The notes beneath the pieces were generated by a model. That model worked only from the letters and a program-made list of their open reading frames with translations. It did no database searches and was not told where the DNA came from. 64,000 nt of DNA from Trichuris trichiura. Taxonomy: Eukaryota > Nematoda > Enoplea > Trichinellida > Trichuridae. Below are positions 1 through 11,300 of this stretch, piece by piece. The stretch is from assembly GCA_037903355.1 (NCBI GenBank), contig JBAJFE010000011.1, forward strand, positions 1,311,001 through 1,375,000, in the 5' to 3' direction. Both the position numbers and the translations under genes were made by a program. Position 1 is the first letter of the stretch. Every line of letters begins with the position of its first letter.

Positions 1-868
1 TACGTTATAGATGATTTCTACGTGAATACAAACTGCTTATAGATGTCATATTCAGGGCATAAGTGGAGTATCTATGTTGTACATATTTTTATCGTGAGAC
101 TATTTGGTGTATTTACGGCTTAAAGGCACTGTACATTGCTTATGAATAAGATATTTATGATGTACTAGGTCTACGGCCACACGCGGCTTACCTAGGGTAC
201 ACATATTTGCCTACAGGACACATTTGTCTGACTTACAGTATAGCTATGATATAGAATGTTTTTAAACAAAGATATCTGTGATATCCCGGAATTCTAGGCA
301 AATCCGCAGTACATAGTGCGCAATGTTGCACGGAGGAAACAGTTTTCACAGCTACAACGCACGTGTAGTAGGCATTGCCTATAAATAGGATATTCGTAAG
401 ACCTAGTACACATGGAGTATCCATATCCATACCACATATGGCATGAATATGTCCTCCATGCAAGTGTATATACAACGCATAGTGCACGTGAACCCGGAGA
501 CACTGTACATCACAAACGTTCTATTTATAAGCCATGCAAACTTGTTTGTGCCATATGCATACCAAATATTCTACTATGGAAACATATGCAACATAAATAC
601 TGCGCCCATGCTGTAGATGTCCTATTTATAAGCAGTTTGTATTCACGCAGAAATCATATGAAACGTAAATATTCCTTGTATGCGAGTATATACAGCATGC
701 ATACAACATGTGTAGCACAATAACCACAGCTATAGCAGGTGTTGTGCCTACAGGCAAAGTGTACTGTGTGAATGAAGTAGCATATCTGCGTAGATACCCT
801 CTGGCTGTATAGGTAGTAGGTGTACCTTCTATGTAATATGTATGCTGGATTTACGCCAAGGGAATTGT
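1..868. repeat. Degenerate AT-rich foldback satellite
   Basis: This stretch is a patchwork of diverged short repeats rather than a gene. Bases from about 1 to 220 match the reverse complement of about 430 to 670: the reverse complement of 1-50 resembles 615-668 (both carry ATAAGCAGTTTGTATTCACG, or its complement), and further in, words such as ATTTGGT and TGATGTAC pair in the same order. Sequence between and beyond the arms looks like further diverged copies. The array probably continues to the left of the window. Open frames here are chance products of repeat sequence. Confidence 0.5.
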
Positions 869-870
869 AT

Positions 871-1192
871 ACGTGAATGCAGGTTTTTCATCACTTCTTT
901 ATACGGTATGTTTTCTTGCCCGTTGATGGTTCTGGAATTAAACCACAGTGTCTGGTAAGGCCATTACCACCATCGCTGACGACCGGACAAGGTTAGTCTT
1001 GAAAGCTACGAAACTGTAAGTGTTTGTTCTGTATTTTTCCTTAATAATTGCTCATCCATCCGTTGGTAGGGCACTTGCTTCGGTTTCATTCCAGAACCCA
1101 TCAACGGGCAAGAAAACATACCGTATAAAGAAGTGATGAAAATCCATTGCCCCGTTAAGTAGCACCCCGTCTTCAAGAACGTGAATGCAGGT
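871..1192. mobile_element. Foldback MITE copy A with 14-bp flanking direct repeats
   Basis: About 60-bp inverted arms at 885-944 and 1082-1142 are nearly perfect reverse complements, separated by about 137 bp. The sequence ACGTGAATGCAGGT occurs directly on the left (871-884) and again on the right (1179-1192), like a target duplication. Part of the inside (about 1021-1100, with CCATCCGTTGGTAGGGCA) recurs in the elements at 5.3 and 35.1 kb, which makes this one copy of a family. No transposase is present, so it would be non-autonomous. The right repeat lies 37 bp beyond the arm, so the exact ends are uncertain. Confidence 0.7.
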
Positions 1193-1967
1193 ATGGCAGT
1201 AAGACCATGAGCTTGTAGGCTAAGTTGACTTGAAGTCGGTCGAGTCATGTTGCATTGCGCCGGATAGAGCGATGGTCGCGGAGTAGCTACCTGAGGCATC
1301 TGAACATGCGCATCACGAAATCTCGACGGCGGCGGGGATTGTTGGCGAAGGAACGCGGAAGAAGTAATGGAAGCGGTTTCTTTTCTGCAGTCATTGTTTC
1401 TTTGCGCTGGCAAAGTAGATTATAAAATTTTCTGGTTCCGCGACGTTTTCGTTCCTCTGTTCTAGTGTCATAGAGCTAAAGTCTGAAGCTAAGCCAACCG
1501 CAAAACTTTGGCACCGTCGAATGTCGGCATCGGAAAGTCTTGCTTTGAAACGCTCATCTGTTTCTCGTAAGGACGCTTTAGCAGGAAAATGCGGTAATCA
1601 CTGCCTGCTTGAGTTCATGAAGGGACGTAATGTGTGTCTGAAATTTGCCGACGACGTTGGCTGACTGCTGAAAAGCATGACCTGTGGGACAAAAATGCGT
1701 TTGTCGCATCTTACCGGTTGTGTGCCTCCACGGTTTGCGGAATGCAGGTTCCATTCTGTTAAGCATGCGACTCTCCTGTTATGCCTTTTCTGGGAAGCAT
1801 ACTGGCAATCCTGCTTTGCTTTTGCCTATATGTAAACCTGCATATAAGATTTGTGTTTAGGCGTAGGGTAAGGGAAGCGCCGAACAGGATGGCCAGCAAG
1901 TTACAGTATGACCATCGCGCTCGTAACCGACATGGCCCAGTTTATTAGTTCTTTCGGCTTTGCTTCT
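1193..1967 (-). other. Spacer with minus-strand open stretches of unclear status
   Basis: On the minus strand the frame is open from 1413 into the MITE, and two further open stretches lie at about 1766-1578 and 1576-1398, with coding-like base composition but in different frames and broken by stops. I recognise no family. These could be decayed exons of a gene divergent from the one starting at 2549, or chance. The MITE at 871-1192 cuts the first of them. Confidence 0.25.
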
Positions 1968-2066
1968 TCTAATGTTTTTCGCGGAATTTTTACCCGTTGT
2001 TTGTTAAACGTTTTGGAATAAACGTTTAACAAACAGCAGGTCAAAATTCCGCGAAAAAACATTAGA
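1968..2066. repeat. Imperfect palindrome with about 45-bp arms
   Basis: TCTAATGTTTTTCGCGGAAT at 1968 reads as its reverse complement at 2047-2066, and TTGTTAAACGTT (2001-2012) pairs with AACGTTTAACAA (2021-2032). The arms are nearly contiguous, with an 8-base loop and a few mismatches, so the single strand would form a long hairpin. It may be a tiny foldback transposon. It is unrelated in sequence to the MITE family at 0.9, 5.3 and 35.1 kb. Confidence 0.7.
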
Positions 2067-2548
2067 AAAACAAATTAAGAAACCCGTTACGAAAAAAAGA
2101 AAAAAAACAATTCAGCTTTGCTATGACAAATGGGTAATTTTATCGTAGCTTGCTCCATATGCATCGGTTCTAATTCATACCGTTGCGGTGCATAATGTGT
2201 AGTTCTGTCTCCGATATCTGGTCCAATTTTTGCAGATTGTGGGTAAACTAAGATTTAAGTTCTCCATCGTCGACGTTCCGCTATTATGAAATAAAGCTGG
2301 GAAAATTCCTCTCCATGAAGTAATGGCATCTTAGTTAGCAGTGACACAATTACAGTCGTTAGTTTCCGCTGATTTGCATTTGTGGAACTTCTTTCGATCG
2401 CCTCAATGCGTGTGGATAAGTGCTATGCTTACTTAACTCTTGGATGTATGGATTGTACCTGCGCATCCTGTAATTATGGTGGCTTTATTTTAAGTACGAA
2501 GTTTTGGTCGCGTAAGTGGCATTTTGTAAAGCACACTTCTCAGTGAAG
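2067..2548 (+). promoter_or_regulatory. 5' flank of TPRKB with a trans-splice-like acceptor
   Basis: No gene is visible in this 480-bp flank, which must hold the promoter. Immediately before the start codon, a pyrimidine-containing run ends in TTCTCAG at 2543, leaving only five bases (TGAAG) before the ATG at 2549. Such an AG so close to the start is what a nematode spliced-leader acceptor looks like. No convincing TATA box was seen. Confidence 0.35.
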
Positions 2549-4251
2549 ATGGGCAGGTGCAGTGAGCTGTTCTACCTGCAGCCAGATCCATTTGATTCTT
2601 CCATCGGTGACAAAAGAGCACTGCGAGTTTGCTTTTTCGCGGACGTGAAAAACATGCATGAGCTTATGACGGCTGTTCGCAGTGGGCAAATTGCTTGCAG
2701 TTTAATCAACGCAGAGATGGTGAGTGCGAGATCTGATCTTCGCACTTGTAGAGCAATAATTATAGGTTTACTCGGTTTTCCAACTGCTGGCAGCGGCGAA
2801 CAGAGCACTTCACGCTGAAGCACACGGGGAGATGAGTACAAAGAACGTGCATACCGAGCTTGTCTACGCGCTTTCACCATCGACTAATGTAAGTTGTTTT
2901 AATGGTTTTTTAGCCTTAGCGCCTGGGCCTACCATTAGTTCAGTATACATGCATTCTTGATCTGTAGTCGCGCTTATAGGTGGATGTTGCATTTAGTGGG
3001 ACCGTCTTGACCGTTCATTACACCAATTTCGTCCAAAACGGCTAGTTATTTCATGCAGGGTTGCTTGAACAGGCGGGCTTAGCACAGCGGTTAAAAATAT
3101 TCTTCCGTTTGGTAAACAGTGTAATTGTCCTTACATTTTGGGCTGAAGTCATTTATCATAAGTTGTTTGTGAGGGTCGATCGACTGATTCGAATTGCTCA
3201 GTTAAGCGTTTTTAGCGTTAAATCTTTTTTGTTCCATTTTCCGTTCACTTTGGGGTAAACATTCCCCGTTGCTCTGTTGAAATATGAATTGGGATGGTGC
3301 TTTTCGCTTTTCTGTTGGCACTCATCCGTGGTATTTTACAATTTTCTCTCGATTAGCAGTATGTATCACGCGAGAAGGTTTAATCGCATTCGCAATAAAA
3401 GAACGCAGGTTTCGGGATTGACTTGTCCCTTTTCATTAGCGTGTTGGAGTAAAAGCATGAGACTTTTGGCAACAACTGCAACAGCGTTATCGTAAGCGTC
3501 TATGCAATTTAGATTTCTTTATCTCTGGAAACTTTTGGCGTCAACGATGCCACAAAGAATATTGTTGTTGCCCTGTACGATGATATGGATGGGGTCCGTT
3601 TGACGTCTGTTTTAAAATTGATTAAAGCTACAGCTAAACCGTTGGACCAGCTGAAGACTGCAACTAATATGGCATTGATACGTGAGGTGAGTTTCTTATG
3701 TTTTGTTCGGCAGTTGACTTGTTCCTACTCTCTGAGAATTTCGGTTTAATCTTCGATGTATATGCCGCAGCTGCTGTAAGAGCAGGAAAGCAATCCTTCG
3801 AAAGTAGCTGGGAATGCGAGCCAACTCTTCAATAGCATACGTTGATTTTTGGGTAGAGCTCTGCATGTCTTACATAACTTCATGAAATGTAGAATAGGCA
3901 TAACAATAACTTCAAGAAGATGACAACGTTATTCGTGGCAATATTAATACACTAATTTCACTTTCTGTAGTTGGCATGGTTTCTCATGGGAAAGATGAAA
4001 TACGCAGTTAACTGCGTGTCTCTTTCAATGTATTTTATGGCAGTTTTTTCTGGCCTGCAGCATGCATAGTAGTCTGGCGGAAATGTTAACTCTTCCGCGG
4101 GTGATTCTGGGCACAATTGGTTTTCTCTTCTTGTCGTGATGGTGGAAGTACTTTTCAGGTTTATTCTCTTCGAAAGCCCGAGTTGAATTATGGCAGTATC
4201 GACGATGACATTGTGTCTAAGATTGTTGCAAAGGAATTCCTGTCTCATTGA
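2549..4251 (+). CDS. TPRKB: EKC/KEOPS complex subunit TPRKB (Cgi121 family)
   Basis: Four exons join in phase 0: 2549-2719, 2766-2888, 3513-3686 and 4159-4251 (TGA). Every intron is GT-AG (46, 624 and 472 bp). The product has 186 aa; human TPRKB has 175. Seen directly: residues 26-57 contain the FADVKNMHEL and CSLINAEM segment, exon 2 continues with VFQLLAAANRAL and TELVYALSPSTN, exon 3 has LETFGVNDATKNIVVALYDD, and the last exon ends in a VYSLRKPELNYGSIDDDI-type tail. These align end to end with the TPRKB/Cgi121 fold, including the LIN..(8)FQ.L.AAN.A block. Known for the family: it binds the kinase PRPK/Bud32 within KEOPS, which makes N6-threonylcarbamoyladenosine on ANN-decoding tRNAs, in cytosol and nucleus. 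The ATG at 2549 is the only in-frame ATG at the N-terminus; the upstream in-frame reading has only a GTG. Confidence 0.93.
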
Positions 4252-5279
4252 ATGTTGTTCCTTGGCGAGAGCCGATTTCGTAGGCAGGGCTGCGCGATTT
4301 CCGTGCTACATTTCACAATAGAATGGTTGCTATCTGCTCATATGTAATTGCGTAGCTCAAGGAATGCTTTTGTCCTGCCATTCGACTAACTGTACATCGC
4401 TTTCGTATATACTTATTAGTGAAAAGTCGAGCAAGGTCAATTGCTTTTCATCGGTTTAACATCTACTGCTACTATAAAGCGACGCAGCGAAGGATGTTTC
4501 TTTTTCCGTAGTGACGGTGCTAATGAAATTGCTTTAGCGTGGCCAAGCAGCAGTGGCTATCATTTTGTCTGTTTTGTTGATAGAATCAACATTGAATAGA
4601 ATGAATCAGGCCGCAGTCATCACTTTCTTATTATTGGTTCCACATGGCTGCATTACAAAAGGTTCGATTAGCATATTTGGGAAGTTAAATATTTAGATCA
4701 AGGCTAAATGGTTGTTTGTGACATGTTTGGTTTTTAGTATTAAGTTGAGCGAAAGCGAGGTTTAGGTTTGCTTGCGGCTGTAGATGTTTCGTTCGAAAGC
4801 ATCATCGATGCACATCCTCGATTCAGCTGGAACTTTCCTTCGCTTATTGAAGAAGCTGGTTGAAGCTTTCTCTTTATTCAGATTCATTTTTAAAGGTAGT
4901 CCTTGTTGACGAACTTTTAAATATGCAAATCCTGTTTCCTGTAACACCGTCTGATTTCGGAAAGTTAATACTGTAGCCAAAGTGTTTTAAAACAGCTCCA
5001 TACAATTTAATTGTGTGTGTGTGTCTACGGTTAGTGTATCCCGTTATGTTCCTTATTGCAGACAATATAGCCTTTCGAGGTTTTCCTCGGCTCATTATCT
5101 TCAGATTGGCTATTGCTGATGACGGGACGAAGAAGACCCCGAAAAGCTGCATTTTCCCGCAATAGGGATTCCTTCAATATGCACGTGAAAGGTCGGGATG
5201 TAATTTCTATACTTTTCTGGAGCACAACTAGAAAATGGAACTTTTATCTTATTTTACACCTTTCATAGTTGATGTTCTG
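4252..5279. other. Intergenic spacer, no gene recognised
   Basis: This follows the TPRKB stop codon and should contain its 3' UTR. A short GT dinucleotide run lies near 5010-5023. Open frames on the minus strand (5225-4762) overlap one another in two frames and match nothing I know. No tRNA-like or structured RNA signal was noticed. Confidence 0.4.
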
Positions 5280-5520
5280 ATTCACGGGTTTGGCCTGTTG
5301 GATGTATCTGTAAGTAAACTTCAAAATGCCCTACCAACGAATGGATGAGCAAATTGTTAGAGAAATTACAGAACAAATCGAATACCGTACGTTTCGGAAC
5401 TGCTCGTGTTCCGTCGTCAGCAGTGTTAGGAAGCTTTATTTACACCTTTAGGAAATTTTATACCTTTGTTGTTTTACTTTATGTATCTAAAGTTTTTAAT
5501 CCACTTTAGCAACAACAATC

Positions 5521-5584
<64 letters not shown>

Positions 5585-5762
5585 ATGTTTTTAATTGTCC
5601 CCATGTTTGTCCCCAACACTGCTGACGACGGAACACGAGCAATTCCGAAACGTACGGTATACAAATTGTTCTGTATTTTCTCTTACAATTTGCTCACCCA
5701 TCCGTTGGTAGGGCACTTTGAAGTTTATTTACAGATACATCCAACAGGCCAAACCCGTGAAT
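5280..5762. mobile_element. Foldback MITE copy B with 148-bp terminal inverted repeats
   Basis: Arm 5280-5427 (starting ATTCACGGGTTTGGCCTGTT) is a near-perfect reverse complement of 5615-5762. The inner part of each arm carries the CCATCC.TTGGTAGGGCA core shared with the elements at 0.9 and 35.1 kb. The 187-bp centre includes an AAT microsatellite. There is no coding capacity. The high similarity of the two arms suggests recent activity or arm-to-arm gene conversion. No clear target duplication was seen at the outer ends. Confidence 0.85.
5521..5583. repeat. (AAT)n microsatellite, about 21 units
   Basis: An uninterrupted AAT run sits in the centre of foldback element B, between its two arms. 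Microsatellites often grow inside MITE loops, so its length is likely to vary between individuals. Confidence 0.95.
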
Positions 5763-8700
5763 CTGAAGATCTACAATACATGTTTTCCAGTTTTTGAATT
5801 GAGAAGGATGTTCCTCGACCATTTCATGAAGATTTAGCATGAAAAAAGTTCTGCTTAGTGCCAACGTTGTTTAGGTCCTTAGAAGTTAAGTATGCCCACT
5901 GTTCCCCATGACTTTTCTTCCGTAAAGCACCGGGCTGCGTGTCAACGATTGTGCTTGTTTAAAAAGCGATTTCAGAAGGCAGTTTGTAACGGAGTGGGTA
6001 ATAAGAGTTCTCCAAAAACGAGACAGCTTCCTTTTTTCCCTCGACTGCTTCTTTTTGTTTTCTTTGTGCGTGGTTTTTCCGAGTCATTTTTATTTTATTA
6101 CATTTTTGGTAATTTTTGAATTTGTTCATTGTTTTGCCGCGACGCGTTCTGCTTGCGAAGGTGAGCTAATTTCGTGGAGTTTTATGGAATGACTATGTTT
6201 TTTCCACTGTCAGCGCTAAAGACAAGCGCAAGCTGACAACAGCTGACAACAGAACGCAGGCGATCCCAGCATGTTTCGTCGACTTGCCTGGCAATAAGCA
6301 ATCGCTTATTGCATTTTGCCAGCGCAGTGAAAAGTGTACTTTAAGAAAAAAGAACAGGAGAGCGCAGACTTCCCATAGAAAAGAAATAACATTCTCAGAT
6401 TTTAGACTATTTTCTTAGTAGTTGTTATGAATCTCCTTTTCGCTGCATGTGCCGTGTAGCTGCATTACATTTCGCTCACGAAAAGTGTCTTTTTCAGCAA
6501 AACTGAGTGCTAAAATTTCGTTTTTTAAATTTTTCCTCTTCTGACATTTTAAGACTGCGATACGCACTGTATATGTGCACGCGACCTTGCGTGTTATTTC
6601 GTTAACGGCCAATGATGGCTACTTAATATGTAAGTGTCGTCGGTATAGAAATAGAGAAAAGGTTTTTTTAACCAGTTAACGTAGTAGCAGAATTTGTTAA
6701 AAAGCAGGCACGTCGAACATCCATCCTACCGGGCTAAAGAACTATGTAATAACGATTTCGTTGTCCTTTGAATGTAGTTCTTTCCTTATGGTCTCTTCTT
6801 TAACCTTGTCTTTCGTTATGTCTTTGTCCTTTAAGTAACATTGTCTAGACGTGCAGGCGGCTCTTCGTCCTGGTTGGCAATAATCCAAATTAGCAAAGCT
6901 ATTCCGGTACACTAAGCGCGTATGAGTCGGTAGTGGCTGAGTAAATTTTCATAGCTTTTGACGGAGGCGCACTTCATTGTAAGGCGAACCTCTAATATTC
7001 AACTTTTTGATAGATTAGCTTTTCGGGAAATCCCTACGCAGTTGTTGACGGTTTTGCTTCTAGCGGAACTTGTTAAAGCAACGTCTGAACGGTATCTTTT
7101 TTTGAATATTCTTATTATCCGGTTGTTTCATTTTGTTAGAAGCGAGGTGACTGCAAGCGTGATTCTGCTCAGTGCTCAATAGGTGTTTTATTTTGTTATT
7201 TCGTCATTCCACTGCTGCAGAGTACTTGGCGACGCGATGCGTTCAGTTAGGCAAAGTGTGCACGTGTTTTGACAAAGTTGCTCGGTTGCTGCAAAAAGCC
7301 TTTTGGTGTAGCACCTTCGGTCTCTAGAGTAACGTTGAATTAGTGACTATGCGATGCACTTTTTTTTTACTAAGGCTTTGTCAACTAACACGGTGCTTTT
7401 CCATGGTAAGAATCGCTTAACCATTGACCTTAGCCTAGCATCATAGGTGACCGCCACCTCTCATGTTGATCACGGGAGCCGAACCTCCAGAAAGCTTTGC
7501 TTCCTCCCTTTTTCTGACTTTTCATTGCAAAACGAGTACTTTCCATATACCACTGCATTTGTTTCTCTTTCTGATAAATCCTCATTTGTTTTTCTTCTGC
7601 CCCGTTATTGAGAGGTTTTTTGAGCCGTTGGTGAACCTGCCAACGTTGAGTACAACTTTTAAGAACGTCGTCGACAGTATATCGACCGCCTTAGTTTGCG
7701 AATGTTTACCTGGAAACAGCGAGTCATTTTTTTCGTAATGAGAAGGTACAAAAGTAGCCGCAACACTTAGCTGCTTGCCTGTTAGAGGTATGAGACGCTC
7801 GGCTGCTTTCTCTACTTTTGCCATTCGGTAGCATTTGTCGCTCGGCTGCTTTCTCTACATTCGCATTTGGCAGGTTGCTCATATTAATTGTGCACTTTCC
7901 GCTGTGCATTTTTTTACTCTCAGACTTTTTAGCTTTAAAGTCAGCTATCGTTTGCCATTTAGGTACGTTTAGCGTGGACGCGTCCTGCCTGACGTTTACT
8001 TTAGCAAGTAGAGCTAACTGACTTGTTTGCTCCGCAGAAGCGTTAATCTGTTTTCAAAACCGTATATGACATTGCAATTATGCTTAACGCGGAATGTATA
8101 AACGTGAAACCGTGCGCTACGTTTGCAACATAGTTTTGAGGAACTTTTAGTGTCGCCTAGATGGCCTAGTCGACTTGCTATCCTTTTTATGTCAAGAATC
8201 CAATTAGCTTTCTCTGCCCGCATTTTCATGCCGTCTGATAGAGAAGTTTACTTATCGAATGCTTCCAGATTTAGTAGTGACGTAATAACAGATGTCATAA
8301 TTGCGTAATGCTCCATTTTTTACTAAGTCATTCAGAACTCTGGCAAGCACTGCCTGGCGCCATTTAAGCAGCTCAGCCTCTGTGCGATTTATCTTTAGGT
8401 TGCGACGTTACCTATTCTGCGTTTCGAACAAAGTACACCAAGCTGTGACTTGTTTTCTTCTTTTGGAGCGCAAGTTAACTTTTGCAGCGTGGATACATAA
8501 GAATAGATTTATTATGATTCTAAGGCGACTAATTTGCAGACTTTGATCATCGTTTGAAAGGGATCATTATTTAGTACTTTTCGTTTCACCGGGAAGCTGT
8601 GCAGACGATTGTTAATGCATCTAGTATTGATCGAAACTTGTTTGTTGCTTGAAAAAGAAGTCAACTGGTAGCGTTTCCAAGATGGCACAGCTTAATGATT

Positions 8701-10227
8701 TCCCTTGAGTCTGCGAATTAGGTGAAAATAAGGTTGATTGCTAATTTGCTGGACGATGGCGAATGGAAAAATGAAACGGCCTTTTTTTTCTAAACTAATT
8801 ACGTTGTCATTGGGAGAGCAAAAAGCCGTGGAATCGTTTTCGCCAACTGTTAATTTTCTCAATGGTGGCTGTTGCCGAATGCTCCTTCTGGATTTTGTCA
8901 TTCTTCTAATCACGTTTTTCGAATTCGCTGCCAATCCGCGCAGATCGATGCCGATTCCAAGCATTGTTTTGCAGTACGATTGGCGCGGCAGTTAACTGCA
9001 ATGCCATTGCTGTCCATTTAGGCCAAAATCTAACTTTTTGTTTGCTTAGCTTAACCCACGTTTGCTCGGTTGGGTGTTTCGTTTTACCACGTCACTGAAA
9101 TATGCATGATTTTGCCGTATGCCTTTGCTGCATTTTTAGTCATTTTCCCTTCAACCCAGTTCGTGTGCAGCTAGTGCAATTTTTCTAATTCACTCAGCAA
9201 ATAGTTTTGGATGGAACCCTTTTATCGCTTATTGTTAAAAATTTCCGACATTCAAGAGCTTTCATTCGGGTGAGACTCAGACGAGTTAAACGTTGTTACT
9301 CGCGTAGTTCGCAACCCCTGCCAAATCATCAGTTGTTTTATTCTGCTTAGCGATCCAGTAGCAAGGTTTAAACAGCCTACGCATCAGCTTCCCGCATGTC
9401 GTGGGGTCTGTAAACTGGAATGCCTTTTGCTGAAAAAGCTTCACTGAAAGTCACCTTAGTCCACGTAAATGTGCTTCGTTTAATCTGACTTTTCACCTAC
9501 TTACCGATACTGTTCATTGTATGTTGATTGCTTAGCTTAGGCTAGGCACTTTATGACGCGATAACGTGGAACTTAATCTTTTGCAATAAGCCCTTTCAGC
9601 GGCAACACTTAATTGTTGAAAGTTTAAACAATCTCAGTTGGTAATAAATTAAAAGTATAATTGCTCACTGACAAAGCTTTCGTCAATGGCAGAAACTGCC
9701 GTTTTGCCGTTTACGGGCAGCTTTTGTGTTGATTTTAGCTTACAATTAGTTAATTGCGTTCTGTTGCATTTCTCGCATGCGCTCGCCAGTTGCAGAAAGT
9801 GCAAGTGTAATTATCAGGTAGCTGAAAAACCGAGATCGTAAATGCTGCTGAAATAGATGGTGCGATGTGGTCAGGTTTAGCTGGATTGAGCATTTTTGGT
9901 AGCTGGATTGAGCATTTTTTGTCAGCGTACTATTGCAAATGTCGCTTTGTTGTACTTTTGTTATTGTCAGCATTCAGCGAAAGACTCGGAGACTCAGCTG
10001 GGCCTTGCCGCTCGGTTTCAGCTTTGCAAAGCGCTGTTTTAATTTGCTTAACACGTCCACTGTGTTCATAAGCACGCGTGTTTGGAATGTACACTCTAGC
10101 ATTAGGTGGGTTTGGGGGAAGCCCATTAAAAATGAGACTCTTTTAACGTCCATATCCCATCAACCGTAGGAGAAAGAAGCGCTTGTTGAGGACCACTGTC
10201 AGCATATGCAGCAGGCTTGTATCCACT
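5763..10227. other. Intergenic spacer, no gene recognised
   Basis: In 4.5 kb the longest open frames are about 90 aa and none has a recognisable motif or paired splice sites. Small local duplications are visible: AGCTGACAAC repeated near 6230-6250, CGCTCGGCTGCTTTCTCTAC at 7796-7815 and again at 7839-7858, and TAGCTGGATTGAGCATTTTT at 9878-9897 and 9900-9919. Genes made only of very short exons could be missed here. The right end holds the 3' flank of the insulin-like gene; an ATTAAA on the minus strand near 10040 is a possible poly(A) signal. Confidence 0.35.
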
Positions 10228-11221
10228 CTAGGAACAGCAGTAGGAACGCATGTATGTGTAAGTGCAGGATCGTATGCAACATTCTTCTACGATGCCTCTT
10301 CGGCTCCTTTTCCTGCGTTCCAAGTGCTTCATCTTGAGTCGATTGGTCAGCGCTTCGAAGGAGCAGTCCTCATCGTTCTTTGCTCTTGTATGTGACTTTC
10401 CAACCGTTCGATCTCCTATAAGAAGAATTGTTATGTCTTTCGATCAGGATGTTTAACACTCTTCTCTCCCAGTAGCCGTTGAAGGAATAAGAGCGCGATG
10501 ATGACTTTATGGCAATTGCCTTTTCTTCCTTTCCTCTCAGCGTTCCAGTTATTTTCTAGCGAATGTGGCCGCCTAACAGTGGCTTATTAGTTCGACAGAA
10601 GTCTTTAACTAATTTTAAAATGGGCAGTTGCCCAAGGAAACCTTAAGATTGGGAATGACAAAACGGCGTTCGCTTGTTATTGAACAATATTCAATTGTTT
10701 GATGCCAAATTGGCACCTTCTCCTACGTAGGTTTCGTTAAATGTCCACGTTTGTGCTCTCCGTTCAATTGATTGCAATAATGAATACCTTCGTGCGGAGT
10801 ACGACGCAGAGTTGCGTGTAAACAGGTGAACTTCACTTTGCAGCCACATTTCGAGAACCGACGTTAACAAGTCGATCTTATACAAATGGGATGCATCCTT
10901 GAAAGGGGCCCCAAGCTTGATTTTAGGCGCACCGAGTGGCGAAGGCGTAGCCGATGCGCAGACCCTGTCTAACCCTGACGATTCGCTGGTTACCTCACCG
11001 GGCGATTTATTTTAAATGCTTTAAAAGATAGTAGGTGCGATACTTTTTTGCTTAGCAGTGTCGAAACTGCTTCCCCCGTTGAAGCAGTTATTGCAGACGA
11101 CCTTCATCATTTTCACAAGGTTTTCGCCACACAACCTCATGTTGTCCGCCACGCTGGCGGCACGCGGTGTAAAGAACAGCAGACATAGAATGACGAAGGG
11201 AAGTTGTTGTCTCACCAGCAT
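10228..11221 (-). CDS. Insulin-like peptide precursor with an extra cysteine pair
   Basis: Two exons on the minus strand: 11221-11044 and 10415-10228 (TAG), phase 1, 628-bp GT-AG intron, 121 aa. Residues 1-24 are a signal peptide (hydrophobic PFVILCLLFF). The B chain holds LCGENLVKMMKVVC (Cys31 and Cys43, exact insulin spacing), followed by an extra Cys46. A C-peptide of about 50 aa ends in the polybasic RRKRSRR. The A chain begins GIVEECC at residue 100, with Cys105, 106, 110 and 119 at the A6, A7, A11 and A20 spacing, then an extra Cys120 where vertebrates have AsnA21. Known for the family: a secreted hormone acting on insulin-receptor tyrosine kinases (DAF-2 type). Inference: Cys46 and Cys120 form a fourth disulphide, as proposed for nematode beta-type insulins. 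The C-peptide also contains Cys77. The donor (A|GTATCG) is weak; a second in-phase donor (GCA|GTTTCG) would shorten the C-peptide only. Confidence 0.9.
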
Positions 11222-11300
11222 GTCCGGGCGTCGCCTATCGCGTCCAAGTACGGCGATGTTACCCTAAAAAATTAAACTTCTTGGGAATAATATATGTCAA
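11222..11300 (-). promoter_or_regulatory. 5' leader and acceptor-like site of the insulin-like gene
   Basis: On the minus strand a T-rich tract ends in TTTTTTAG at 11264, 42 bases before the ATG at 11221. This may be a spliced-leader acceptor or the end of a 5'-UTR intron. A TATATTATT-like AT run lies just upstream, at about 11287-11294. A core promoter cannot be fixed from this alone. Confidence 0.3.

Noticed and set aside
1006..1413. 135-codon minus-strand frame as one gene
   Set aside because: Its last third is the foldback MITE. Only the first part could be an old exon, and no family is recognised.
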